Source: CAVOOW01 sp963697675
GTDB lineage: Bacteria; Actinomycetota; Actinomycetes; JACCUZ01
Reading direction: 5' to 3'
Length of the DNA: 64,000 nucleotides
NCBI GenBank assembly: GCA_963697675.1
Contig: CAVOOW010000006.1
Coordinates: 620,001 to 684,000 of the forward strand
Part shown: positions 8,980 through 17,455 of the stretch, one piece after another
How the letters are laid out: each line of letters opens with the position of its first letter
Position numbering within the stretch: the first letter of the stretch is position 1
The notes under the pieces: generated by a model
What the model saw: the letters and a program-made list of their open reading frames with translations, nothing else
Told to the model about the DNA's origin: nothing
The model's database searches: none
Position numbers and translations under genes: made by a program

Positions 8980-9045
8980 AAGATCGCTCCCACCGTGCAC
9001 AGATTGCGGGTTTACACGGAATCTGTGCACAGCGGGAGCGATCTT
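8980..9045 (-). terminator. Nested inverted repeat downstream of the SDR gene
   Basis: Arms 8980-9005 and 9020-9045 pair as a 12-bp outer stem (AAGATCGCTCCC with its complement), a symmetric 4/4 internal loop, a 10-bp inner stem (TGCACAGATT) and a 14-nt loop. There is no T-tract, as is common in actinobacteria. It lies 25 bp past the SDR stop and upstream of the methyltransferase, so a terminator is the simplest reading. Confidence 0.6.
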
Positions 9046-9070
9046 GAAGCCTTCGAGAGCGAGGGGATGG

Positions 9071-9994
9071 TCAGGCGAAGGCGACGAACTGCACCTTCGT
9101 CAGTTCCGTCGACCGCTCCCAGAGGCGCAGTGCGGCGTCGTCGTCGAGGGCGTTGGCGCTCATCGAGACCTTCTTGGGCAGCCCGCGCTGCTCGCCGAGA
9201 CCGCGCGGGCCGTAGTAGTCGCCGCCCTGGACCCCCGGCGCGGTGGCGGCATAGAGCTGCGGCAGCGCGCCCGCCGCCGCGCTCTGGCTGAGCACCAACG
9301 TCGCCACCTTCATGACCGCGCCCGTCAGCCGGCGCCTGGCCATTCGCGGCCCGACCGACTGCAGGTTCGTCGACGCGTACCCCGGGTGCGCGGCCGCACT
9401 GATCAGGTCGCAACCGGCCGCGCGTGCCCGGCGGTCGAGCTCGCGCATGAACAGCAGGTTGGCCAGCTTGGACTGCGCGTAGGCCTGCCAGGGCCGATAG
9501 GACTTCTCGCTCATCAGGTCGTCGAAGTTCATGGCGCCGGCCCGGTGCACCGTGCTGCTCACGGTGACGACGCGTGCGCTAGGCCGAGCGAGCAGCGCCG
9601 GCAGCAGCAATCCGGTCAGGGCGAAGTGGCCGAGGTGGTTCGTACCCAGCTGCATCTCGAAGCCGTCGACGGTCTGCCGTGGCGGGATCGCCATGACCCC
9701 CGCGTTGTTGACGAGGATGTCGACCGGCGCTTCTGTCGCCTCGGCGAACTCGTGCACGGAGTCGATGTCGGCCAGGTCGAGCGGGCGGCAGGTGACGTCC
9801 GCGCCAGGGGCCGCTTCGCGAACGCGCCGGAGCGCGTCCTCCCCCTTGTTGTCGTCACGACTCGTCATGAGTACGGAGGCACCGTGACGGGCCAGCTCGA
9901 GGGCGGTCTGGAAACCGAGCCCGGAGTTCGCCCCGGTCACGATCGCGCGCCGACCAGTCAGGTCAGGGATGTCACGGGCCCGCCAGCTGGTCAT
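9071..9994 (-). CDS. Short-chain dehydrogenase/reductase (retinol dehydrogenase-like)
   Basis: A 307-residue SDR. The NAD(P)-binding glycine motif TGANSGLG is at 20-27, NNAG at 96-99, Ser147 lies in VSSTVH, and the catalytic Tyr172 and Lys176 are in YAQSK. The arginine in MTSRDDNK after the second strand suggests NADP. The long C-terminal part with YYGPRG places it with the retinol dehydrogenase/WW-domain oxidoreductase-like SDRs, which in actinobacteria are mostly uncharacterised. The GMC oxidoreductase ends 21 bp upstream, so it may share a transcript with the GMC and aldehyde dehydrogenase genes. Confidence 0.85.
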   Translation of the reverse strand: MTSWRARDIPDLTGRRAIVTGANSGLGFQTALELARHGASVLMTSRDDNKGEDALRRVREAAPGADVTCRPLDLADIDSVHEFAEATEAPVDILVNNAGVMAIPPRQTVDGFEMQLGTNHLGHFALTGLLLPALLARPSARVVTVSSTVHRAGAMNFDDLMSEKSYRPWQAYAQSKLANLLFMRELDRRARAAGCDLISAAAHPGYASTNLQSVGPRMARRRLTGAVMKVATLVLSQSAAAGALPQLYAATAPGVQGGDYYGPRGLGEQRGLPKKVSMSANALDDDAALRLWERSTELTKVQFVAFA

Positions 9995-10015
9995 GCGTGC
10001 CCGTCCATGCCTAGG

Positions 10016-11716
10016 TCAACGACCGATCAGGTCCGCGGTCACGGCGGGCTGCCTGGCGGCTACCGGGGACACCGGCAGATAGGTGGACCCGACGCTGGGA
10101 CGCGGGTCGGGGTCGCCCTTGTTGGGCCAGAACGCCATCGCCCGCTCGGCCTGGGCCGTGATCGTGAGCGACGGGTTGGCACCGAGGTTGGCCGACACGG
10201 CCGAGCCGTCCACGACGGAGAGCCCGTCGTAGCCGAAGACCCGATGCCAGGCGTCGATCACGCCTCGCTCGGGTGTCGACCCGATGACGACCCCGCCGAT
10301 GAAGTGAGCGGTCATGGTGGCACCGACCAGATCGCCGATGTTGCCTCCCGGGTCGCCACCGATGACGCGGGCGAGGCGTCGCACCGCGTCGTTCCCTTCA
10401 GGGACCCAGGACGGGGCCGGCTCCCCGTGGCCGTGCTTGGTCGTCAGCCGCCACCGGCCGAACAGTCCGCGCTTGCCCGAGACGACCAGCGAGTTGTCCA
10501 GTGCCTGCATCACCAACGCGATCACGGTGCGCTCCGACCAGCGGCGCACCGACAACAGCCGCGCGAACCTGGCGGGATGGCGAGCGCACTCCCCCGCCCA
10601 GCGCGCGATGCGCGGACCGGGGCCGTCGCCGTCCGTCAGCACCGTGGACAGCAGACCCATCAGATTCGAGCCGTGGCCGTAGCGCACCGGCTCGATGTGG
10701 GTGTCACCCGACGGGTGGAACGACGACGTGATCGCGACACCGCTGGTGAAGTCCACGTCGCGGCGCCGCGACTGCGCACCGAGCAACGACTCGGAGTTGG
10801 TGCGCGTCAGCACGCCGAGCCGGTCGGACAGCCGTGGCAGCGTCGCGTCGTCCCGCATCCGGTGCAGCAGCCGCTGGGTGCCGAAGGCACCGGCGGCCAC
10901 TACGACCTGGGTCGCGGTCAGCGTGCGCGCAGAGCTCTGCGACCGCCACGCCCCGGTTCGCACGGTGTCGACGCACCAACCTCCACCTGTTCGCTCGCGC
11001 AGTGCAGTGACCGTCGTGAGCGGCAGCACCTGCGCACCGGCGTGCTCTGCCAGCCAGAGGTAGTTCTTGGGCAGCGTGTTCTTGGCGCCGTGCCGGCAGC
11101 CGGTCATGCACTCGCCGCACTGGCGGCAGCCGGTGCGCGTCGGGCCTGCGCCGCCGAAGAACGGGTCCGGTTCGGTGATGTCCGGCCCGCCGGCCTCGGT
11201 GCCGAAGAAGACGCCGACAGGGGTCAGCGTGAAGGTGTGCCCGACACCCATCTCCTCGGCGACCTGCTTCATGGCCTCGTCGGCCGGCGTCACCGTCGGG
11301 TTGGTCACCACCCCGAGCATCCGCTTCGCCAGCGCGTAGTAAGGGCGCAGCTCGGTGCGCCAGTCGGCGACGTCACGCCACTGAGGGTCGTCGTAGAACG
11401 CCTCGTTCGGCTCGTAGAGCGTGTTGGCGTAGACGAGCGAACCGCCGCCGACGCCGGCACCGGCGAGCACGGTGACGTGCGGCAGCCGGTGGATGCGCTG
11501 GATGCCATAGCAGCCCAGCTGCGGAGCCCAGAGGAACCGCCGGACGTCCCACGAGGTCGCCGCGAACTCGTCGTCCGCAAAGCGTCGTCCGGCCTCGATG
11601 ACGCCGACGCGATAGCCCTTCTCGGTCAGCCGCAGTGCGGTGACCGAGCCACCGAACCCGGAGCCGACGACGATGACGTCGTAGTCCACGTCCTGCGTGG
11701 CCTCGGCAGAGCTCAC
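10016..11716 (-). CDS. GMC family oxidoreductase, cholesterol oxidase (ChoD)-like
   Basis: A 566-residue FAD enzyme. The dinucleotide-binding motif is DVIVVGSGFGGSVTA near 13-27, and a cysteine cluster CRQCGECMTGC sits mid-protein. The C-terminal GMC region includes HFIGG and the closing DGSAVSANLGANPSLTITA signature. This arrangement resembles mycobacterial ChoD, which also lies beside guaB3 in Mycobacterium. ChoD homologues are called cholesterol oxidases, but activity on sterols is not assured. The GTG start is chosen because it overlaps the stop of the aldehyde dehydrogenase as GTGA, implying coupling; an in-frame extension upstream would cover that gene and is not needed. Confidence 0.82.
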   Translation of the reverse strand: MSSAEATQDVDYDVIVVGSGFGGSVTALRLTEKGYRVGVIEAGRRFADDEFAATSWDVRRFLWAPQLGCYGIQRIHRLPHVTVLAGAGVGGGSLVYANTLYEPNEAFYDDPQWRDVADWRTELRPYYALAKRMLGVVTNPTVTPADEAMKQVAEEMGVGHTFTLTPVGVFFGTEAGGPDITEPDPFFGGAGPTRTGCRQCGECMTGCRHGAKNTLPKNYLWLAEHAGAQVLPLTTVTALRERTGGGWCVDTVRTGAWRSQSSARTLTATQVVVAAGAFGTQRLLHRMRDDATLPRLSDRLGVLTRTNSESLLGAQSRRRDVDFTSGVAITSSFHPSGDTHIEPVRYGHGSNLMGLLSTVLTDGDGPGPRIARWAGECARHPARFARLLSVRRWSERTVIALVMQALDNSLVVSGKRGLFGRWRLTTKHGHGEPAPSWVPEGNDAVRRLARVIGGDPGGNIGDLVGATMTAHFIGGVVIGSTPERGVIDAWHRVFGYDGLSVVDGSAVSANLGANPSLTITAQAERAMAFWPNKGDPDPRPSVGSTYLPVSPVAARQPAVTADLIGR

Positions 11717-13329
11717 CGCCGGCCGACCGCCTTGAGCAGTCGCAGCGCGGCCGTGAAGCCCTTCGCCCATGCCTCCTGCGTCACATGCGGCGGCGGCCCG
11801 AAGCCGAGAAGTCGTTGTGACACAACGGATTGTGGCTCGGTGTACTTGAGGATCCCCTCGCGACCGTGCCGCCGTCCGAGTCCGCTGTCCTTCCGGCCGC
11901 CCATCGGCACCCGGGTCGCGCCCCAGGGCGCTGCGTAGGTCTCGTTGATGCTGACCGTGCCGGTCTCGATCTGGGCAGCGATGCGGCGACCGTTCGCGAC
12001 GTCGCGCGTCCACACCGTTGCGTTGAGCCCGAACTCCGAGTCGTTGGCAAGCTTGACCGCTTCCGTCTCGTCGGCGACCTCGCGGATCGCGACGACAGGC
12101 CCGAACGTCTCCTCGCGGCACAGCCGCATGTCCTCGGTGACGCCGGTGAGGATCGTCGGCTCGTAGAAGAAGGGTCCGACGTCGGGCCGGGCGCGGCCGC
12201 CGGCCAGCACCGTCGCCCCCTTGGCGACCGCGTCGTCGACGTGCGCCGAGACCCGCTCGAGCTGGGCCGCGGAGATCAGCGAACCCATGTCGGGCCGGTA
12301 GTCGAGCGCGGTGCCGAGCTCGAGTCCCTTGACACGGCGTACGAAGCGGTCGACGAACTCGTCATGGGCGCCCGTCACCACGTAGATGCGCTCCATCGAG
12401 ACGCACAGCTGCCCGGAGTTCGCGAAGCAGTCCCGTACCGCGCCTTCTGCCGCACGGTCGAGGTCCGCGTCGGCCAGCACGATCATCGGGTTCTTGCCAC
12501 CGAGCTCGAGCGAGCAGCCGACCAGACGCCGCGCGCACTTCTCCGCCACCTCACGGCCGACGCGTGTCGAGCCCGTGAAGCAGACGTAGTCACCGCCCTC
12601 GACGACCGCACCGCCGATCTCCGGCCCGTCGCCCAGCACGACCTGCCAGAGGGCCTCGGGCAGGCCGGCCTCGACGGCCAGCGATCGCACCCACAGGGCG
12701 GTCAGCGCTGTCTGCGTGTCGGGCTTGTGCACGATGGCGTTGCCCGCGATGAAGGCAGGGATCGCGTCGCTGACGGCGAGGGTCAGCGGGTAGTTCCAGG
12801 GCGAGACGATGCCCACGACGCCTTTGGGGTGGCGCAGCTCGTGCGCGCTGGACAGCACCGGCGCGAGGCCGGGGTGACGCCTGGTGCGCAGATAGCGCGG
12901 GCCGGACCGTCCGTAGTGGCGCGCGTTGAGGGCGACGTCGGCCAGCTCCTCGAACGCGTGCCGCCGGGCCTTGCCCGTCTCGAGCTGGACGATGTCGAGT
13001 CCCTCGTCCTGCCGGTCGAGGACGAGGTCGTGCAGCCGCAGGAACACTGCCGCGCGGTCGCGCACCGAGCGGCGCGCCCAGGCTCGCTGCGCCGCCCGCG
13101 CGGCGTCGTACGCCGTCGCGACGTCGGCCTTCGTGGACAGCGGCAGCTCGGCGAGCACGTCACCGGTGAACGGCGCCAGCGTCGTCACCGTCCCGGGTCG
13201 CGCACCGGTGATGACGGCGGCGACCAGGCGCGGGGCGATCTCCCCGGTCGAGCGCGGCGGCGTCCGGTTGGTCTCGTTGACCTGCGTGGTGTGGCTGCTC
13301 TGCGCCGGTGCGGCGTCACGGACGCTCAT
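11713..13329 (-). CDS. Aldehyde dehydrogenase, succinate-semialdehyde dehydrogenase-like
   Basis: A 538-residue NAD(P)-dependent aldehyde dehydrogenase. Catalytic Glu275 is in LELGGKNP and Cys309 in NSGQLCVSMER; the Asn of SPWNYPL is also present. The whole fits succinic-semialdehyde dehydrogenases of the GabD2 type, with an N-terminal extension of about 30 residues. The ATG at 13329 gives MSVRD; upstream in-frame codons look non-coding. Its stop overlaps the GMC gene start, so the pair may oxidise an alcohol and then an aldehyde in sequence. The actual substrate is inferred only from family resemblance. Confidence 0.85.
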   Translation of the reverse strand: MSVRDAAPAQSSHTTQVNETNRTPPRSTGEIAPRLVAAVITGARPGTVTTLAPFTGDVLAELPLSTKADVATAYDAARAAQRAWARRSVRDRAAVFLRLHDLVLDRQDEGLDIVQLETGKARRHAFEELADVALNARHYGRSGPRYLRTRRHPGLAPVLSSAHELRHPKGVVGIVSPWNYPLTLAVSDAIPAFIAGNAIVHKPDTQTALTALWVRSLAVEAGLPEALWQVVLGDGPEIGGAVVEGGDYVCFTGSTRVGREVAEKCARRLVGCSLELGGKNPMIVLADADLDRAAEGAVRDCFANSGQLCVSMERIYVVTGAHDEFVDRFVRRVKGLELGTALDYRPDMGSLISAAQLERVSAHVDDAVAKGATVLAGGRARPDVGPFFYEPTILTGVTEDMRLCREETFGPVVAIREVADETEAVKLANDSEFGLNATVWTRDVANGRRIAAQIETGTVSINETYAAPWGATRVPMGGRKDSGLGRRHGREGILKYTEPQSVVSQRLLGFGPPPHVTQEAWAKGFTAALRLLKAVGRR

Positions 13330-13375
13330 GCCCGTGATGTTACCCGCCAGTAGCCTCCCGCATAACCCACGCTCC

Positions 13376-13469
13376 CTTTTCAAAGTCGATCATGCAGCAA
13401 CCGACACGCCCGTCGATCGCCGCAGGTCAGAGCCCCCGCAAAACCGAATCGATCATGCAGTAACCGCCG
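13376..13469 (+). repeat. Dispersed repeat element, copy 1
   Basis: About 94 bp lying between the divergent aldehyde dehydrogenase and lipoprotein genes. It carries two direct copies of TCGATCATGCAG about 60 bp apart and shares CCGCAGGTCAG and a closing TCGATCATGCAGTAACCG with the copies at 53991-54083 and 54568-54660. No gene fits within it. Confidence 0.8.
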
Positions 13470-13521
13470 ACCACCACGAACCAAGGGGGAACCGGCGGCT
13501 GGCCGGGCGCGTCGGATCGGA

Positions 13522-14043
13522 GTGACACACGATCGCTACCGTCGAGCCGTGCCCACCAACCGGCGCCGGGCCATGGCCGGCTGCCTCCTCGTCGCGACCA
13601 TGTCGCTCGCAGGCTGCGGCGGGTCCACGGTCGTCGAGGGACCTGCCAAGTCGTCGACGACCCCGTCGGCCTCGGAGAGTGCCACGCCGGACGACCACGG
13701 GCCGGCGTCAGCCATCGTCGTCGCACGCACGGGTGGCATCGCCGGCGTCCGCGACGTCGTGCGGATCGCCGCGGACGGCACGGCGCGCCTCACGACCAAG
13801 ACGCGTACGACGCGCGCTTGCACTCCCTCTCAGGCATCTCTCGACCGGCTGGCAGCGATCGACCTGATGGCGCTGAAGGCGATCCCGTCGAGGTCGTCGC
13901 AGATGGCCGACGGGTTCGTCTACTCGGTGAACGCCGACGGCGCCAGCGCCTCGGCAAGCGAGGGGGACGACAACAGCCGCCGCGCCGAGCTCGTCGACGC
14001 GGCGGCTGCTGTGATCGGCTCCTGCCTGGCTACGCAGTCGTGA
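13522..14043 (+). CDS. Putative lipoprotein of unknown function
   Basis: A 173-residue exported protein. A basic N-terminus (TNRRRAMAG) and a short hydrophobic stretch lead to a lipobox LAGC with the lipidation Cys32. A Ser/Thr/Pro-rich linker (residues 36-55) follows, then a compact domain of about 110 residues containing ACTPSQASLDRLAAIDL; I do not recognise it. The GTG at 13522 is used; GTG 13549 is an alternative that still keeps the lipobox. Its 3' end overlaps the convergent M4 protease gene by 14 bp. No function can be assigned beyond being anchored to the outer face of the membrane. Confidence 0.72.
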   Translation: MTHDRYRRAVPTNRRRAMAGCLLVATMSLAGCGGSTVVEGPAKSSTTPSASESATPDDHGPASAIVVARTGGIAGVRDVVRIAADGTARLTTKTRTTRACTPSQASLDRLAAIDLMALKAIPSRSSQMADGFVYSVNADGASASASEGDDNSRRAELVDAAAAVIGSCLATQS

Positions 14044-16084
14044 CCGAGAAGTCGTCGACGTAGAAGCTCGTCGCCAGCGACGAGTCCTCCACCCCGACAA
14101 CCTTCAACGTCACCGTCTTGCCCACGTACGCCGAAAGGTTCAGCGTCTTCTGCACGTAGACGGTGCCCTTGTTGAGATTGGAGTACGTCGCCAGGGTCGT
14201 CGTGGTCGTGCCACTGACGACCTGCACCTTGACGGTGTCGTAGGCCGATGTCGTCGTTGTCTCAGCGGATGTGACCTTGAGCCACAACGAACCCGTTGCA
14301 CTCGTAGCCGCCGGGATCACGATCGACTGCGCAAGCGAGTCGGTGTGCGCAGTGCCATAGCCGTTGAGCCAGCCGAGCCACGAGCCGGCGTGCGCCTTCA
14401 TGGCGTCATTGGTGATGACGCCGCTCGTCTGCGTCCATGACGTCGCGCCCGACTCGAACCCCGGGTTGGCGACCTTGTTGCCGGGCGGCGGGGGCGGCGT
14501 CGTGCCGCCGCAGGTCGTGCCTGCGACGTTGATGCCGGAGAAAGCCTTGGCCACACCCGCACATTGCGTGCTCGTCGCGCCGTAGAGGTCCTTGGCCGCG
14601 TTGATGTCTGCGGTGCGAGCACCCGCGTAGTTCGTGCCCGAGGTCATGTAGACCGACAGCGCGCGATACCAGATCTTGGCTGCAGCGTCACGGCCGATGC
14701 CGGCGAAGGTCGTGCTATTGCAGGTCGGAGAGTTATAGCTGACGCCGTTGATGACCTTGGCGCCGCTGCCCTCAGCCAGAAGGTAGAACACATGGTTGGC
14801 CGGGCCGGACGAATAGTGCACGTCAAGGTTTCCCACACCTGAGGACCAGCAGTTGGGCGACGCCCCATCTCGGCTCGGCTTGTCCATGTAGCGCAACGGT
14901 GTTCCGTTGCCATTGATGTTGATCTTCTCGCCGATCAGGTAGTCCGGCACGTCGGATGCGTTGTTCGCATAGAACTCGACCATCGTCCCGAAGATGTCAC
15001 TCGTCGCCTCGTTCAGACCTCCGGACTCACCGGCGTAGTTGAGGTTGGCGGTGTTCTCGGTGACCCCGTGCGACATCTCGTGGCCGGCCACGTCGAGCTC
15101 GGTGAGAGGCTTGGCGTTGCCGGCCCCGTCCCCGTACGTCATCTGGGTGCCGTCCCAGAACGCGTTGTTATAAGCGTTTCCATAATGTACGCGCGAGCGC
15201 ACACCGCTCCCGTTGTTGAAGATTCCGTTCCGGCCGAGGATGTTCTTGTAGTAGTCGAACGTCACCTGCGACCCGTAGTGCGAGTCGGCCCCTGCCGATG
15301 CACGGTCGGACGTCGCGTTGTTCCCCCATACGTCGTCCGCGTCGGTGAACGTCGTGCCGTTGCCTGCGGTGGCACCGCGAAGATCGGTGGTGCTGTTGTT
15401 CCCTCGTGTCGGGTCCACCATCTTGAAGGCGCCCGCACTTCCTGATGTGGTGATCGCCACGTTGCCCGAGTAGATGCTCTTCCCGGTGCCGGTCTCCACC
15501 TCGTCGGCCGACTGCAGCACCTTGCCCGAGCGCGCGTCGACCAGGACGTGCAGCTTCGACGGTGTCTGATCGCGGCGCACGCCGTTCACCGTCACCTCAT
15601 AGGCGAGGGCGGGCACGGGACCAAACGCGTCGACCACCTGGCGGACCCCGGTCGAGCTGACCGCGCCGTCAAGCTGCGCTCTCGCGGTGCGCATCGCGGC
15701 TGATGGACTGACCGTCGCTGTGGTTGCCACCGCGAGCGGGTGCTTGAGGGCGACCGACGAGCCGTCGTACGCACCGCCCTCCGTCAGGTGGACGACCACG
15801 TCGCCACCGAGGACTGGCAGGCCCCGATAGCTGCGCTGGTAACCCACGTGGGCCCGTCCGTTCCTATCCAGCACCGCCTTGCCGCGGGCGGCAAAGCGGT
15901 CATCGCGGCCGACGCGGAAGGCCGACTTGTGTGCCTCGATCGCGCCATGGGCGTCCTGTCGGGCCGTCGCCTGGGATGTCGGCCTGCCTGCCGCCTGGGC
16001 GGCGGGTGTGGCCAGTCCCGTAGCGAGGAGTACGGCCGTGGCCGCCACCGCGATTGCCGCTCCTGCACGTCGGTTTCTCGTCAT
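14030..16084 (-). CDS. Secreted thermolysin-like (M4) metalloprotease
   Basis: A 684-residue prepro-protease. A signal peptide (about 1-32, ending AQAA) precedes an FTP/PepSY-type propeptide (about 35-200). The catalytic domain has the zinc motif HEMSH (335-339) and the third ligand Glu359 in GGLNEATSD. After the M4 C-terminal helical domain, a PPPPPP linker joins an extra domain of about 150 residues (NPGFESGATSW to SFYVDDFSV), typical of carbohydrate-binding or MAM-like modules. The ATG at 16084 has GAGG 6 nt upstream; a longer in-frame extension has no binding site. It is monocistronic and probably degrades extracellular protein. Confidence 0.93.
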   Translation of the reverse strand: MTRNRRAGAAIAVAATAVLLATGLATPAAQAAGRPTSQATARQDAHGAIEAHKSAFRVGRDDRFAARGKAVLDRNGRAHVGYQRSYRGLPVLGGDVVVHLTEGGAYDGSSVALKHPLAVATTATVSPSAAMRTARAQLDGAVSSTGVRQVVDAFGPVPALAYEVTVNGVRRDQTPSKLHVLVDARSGKVLQSADEVETGTGKSIYSGNVAITTSGSAGAFKMVDPTRGNNSTTDLRGATAGNGTTFTDADDVWGNNATSDRASAGADSHYGSQVTFDYYKNILGRNGIFNNGSGVRSRVHYGNAYNNAFWDGTQMTYGDGAGNAKPLTELDVAGHEMSHGVTENTANLNYAGESGGLNEATSDIFGTMVEFYANNASDVPDYLIGEKININGNGTPLRYMDKPSRDGASPNCWSSGVGNLDVHYSSGPANHVFYLLAEGSGAKVINGVSYNSPTCNSTTFAGIGRDAAAKIWYRALSVYMTSGTNYAGARTADINAAKDLYGATSTQCAGVAKAFSGINVAGTTCGGTTPPPPPGNKVANPGFESGATSWTQTSGVITNDAMKAHAGSWLGWLNGYGTAHTDSLAQSIVIPAATSATGSLWLKVTSAETTTTSAYDTVKVQVVSGTTTTTLATYSNLNKGTVYVQKTLNLSAYVGKTVTLKVVGVEDSSLATSFYVDDFSVTTA

Positions 16085-16280
16085 CAAGGTCCTCGAGGGG
16101 TCGGGACACGGCATCACCCGGCGTCCGAGAAGGCAGGCGACCCGACACGAGCCGTCGACGGACGAACCTTCGTACGCGAATGCACCGTCAAGACATAAGG
16201 GATGATCTTCCCCCTTATCGGGCGAAGAATTGACCAACCCAGCCGGCGCACCAGGGACGCTTCACGGTTCCCGCCGTTGT

Positions 16281-16320
16281 GCCGCCGAGCGCGTCGGAAG
16301 CTGCATGATCGACTTTGAAG
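16281..16320 (-). repeat. Dispersed repeat element, partial copy 2
   Basis: The minus strand reads CTTCAAAGTCGATCATGCAG and continues with CCGAC and CGC, matching the left half of copy 1; the right half has diverged. It ends 10 bp from the stop codon of guaB3. The rest of 16085-16330 is the protease promoter region, with no gene. Confidence 0.65.
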
Positions 16321-16330
16321 AGTGAGTCGG

Positions 16331-17440
16331 TCAGCGGGCGACGGTGACCTCGACGCGCTGGAACTCCTTGAGGTCGGAGTAGCCGGTCGTCGCCATGGCC
16401 CGGCGCAGCGCACCGACCAGGTTCATCGACCCGTCGGAGACCCGGGAGGGCCCGGTGAGGATCTCCTCCAGCGAGCCGATCGTGCCGACCCGCACCCGTT
16501 CGCCACGCGGCAGCTCGCCGTGGTGGGCCTCCGAGCCCCAATGGAAGCCACGGCCCGGGGACTCGGTGGCCCGAGCAAGCGGCGAGCCCATCATCACCGC
16601 GTCGGCCCCGCACGCGATCGCCTTGGACACGTCCCCGGAGCGCCCCACTCCCCCGTCGGCGATGACGTGCACGTAGCGGCCACCCGACTCGTCGAGGTAG
16701 TCGCGGCGGGCCGCATGCACGTCGGCAACGGCGGAGGCCATCGGTACCTCGACGCCGAGCACCGACCGGGTGGTGTGGGACGCGCCGCCGCCGAAGCCGA
16801 CCAGCACCCCGGCCGCGCCGGTGCGCATCAGGTGCAGCGCCGCCTGATAGGTCGCGCAGCCGCCGACGATGACCGGCACGTCGAGCTCGTAGATGAACTG
16901 CTTGAGGTTCAACGGTTCGGCCCGGCTGGACACGTGTTCGGCCGACACCGTCGTGCCGCGGATCACGAAGAGGTCGACGCCCGCATCGACGACCGTCTTC
17001 CACAGCTGGGCGGTGCGCTGCGGAGGAAGCGCGGCAGCCACGGTCACCCCCGCCGCGCGTACCTCGGCAATGCGCGCGGCGACCAGCTCGGGGCGGACGG
17101 GTGCCTCGTAGATCTCCTGCATCCGCCGCGTGACCTCCGCGTCGTCGAGGCCCGCGATCTCGGCGAGCAGCGGCTCGGGGTCCTCGTAGCGCGTCCACAA
17201 CCCCTCGAGGTTGAGCACCCCGAGACCGCCGAGCTCCCCGATCGCGATGGCCGTCGCCGGCGACACCACCGAGTCCATCGGCGCCGCGAGCACCGGGATC
17301 TCGAACCGGTAGGCGTCGATCTGCCAGGCGACGGAGACCTCTTCGGGGTCGCGGGTGCGTCGCGACGGGACGATGGCGATGTCGTCGAAGGAGTAGGCGG
17401 TGCGACCGCGCTTTCCGCGGCCGATCTCGACTTCGCTCAT
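16331..17440 (-). CDS. guaB3: GuaB3 family IMP dehydrogenase/GMP reductase-like protein
   Basis: A 369-residue (beta/alpha)8 protein of the IMPDH/GMPR superfamily without CBS domains. Phosphate-binding segments are recognisable (IADGGVGRSGD, then DAVMMGSPLARATESPG). The loop that carries the catalytic cysteine in true IMPDH reads VIRGTTVSAEHVSS here, with no Cys, unlike GuaB just upstream (GPGSICTTR). Actinobacterial genomes usually hold this paralogue next to guaB; a cyanobacterial GuaB3 has been reported as a GMP reductase, but members without the cysteine remain uncertain. It starts 15 bp after guaB, with AGGAG upstream, so the two are co-transcribed. Confidence 0.9.
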   Translation of the reverse strand: MSEVEIGRGKRGRTAYSFDDIAIVPSRRTRDPEEVSVAWQIDAYRFEIPVLAAPMDSVVSPATAIAIGELGGLGVLNLEGLWTRYEDPEPLLAEIAGLDDAEVTRRMQEIYEAPVRPELVAARIAEVRAAGVTVAAALPPQRTAQLWKTVVDAGVDLFVIRGTTVSAEHVSSRAEPLNLKQFIYELDVPVIVGGCATYQAALHLMRTGAAGVLVGFGGGASHTTRSVLGVEVPMASAVADVHAARRDYLDESGGRYVHVIADGGVGRSGDVSKAIACGADAVMMGSPLARATESPGRGFHWGSEAHHGELPRGERVRVGTIGSLEEILTGPSRVSDGSMNLVGALRRAMATTGYSDLKEFQRVEVTVAR

Positions 17441-17455
17441 GAAGGGGACCGGCTC

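Noticed and set aside
10016..11716. Firm naming as cholesterol oxidase choD
   Set aside because: Synteny and motifs fit, but GMC substrate cannot be read from sequence and no other sterol genes are in the window.
10016..12121. A longer, 701-residue GMC oxidoreductase
   Set aside because: The extra N-terminal part overlaps the aldehyde dehydrogenase gene and is Arg-rich; the GTG at 11716 with GTGA overlap is a better start.
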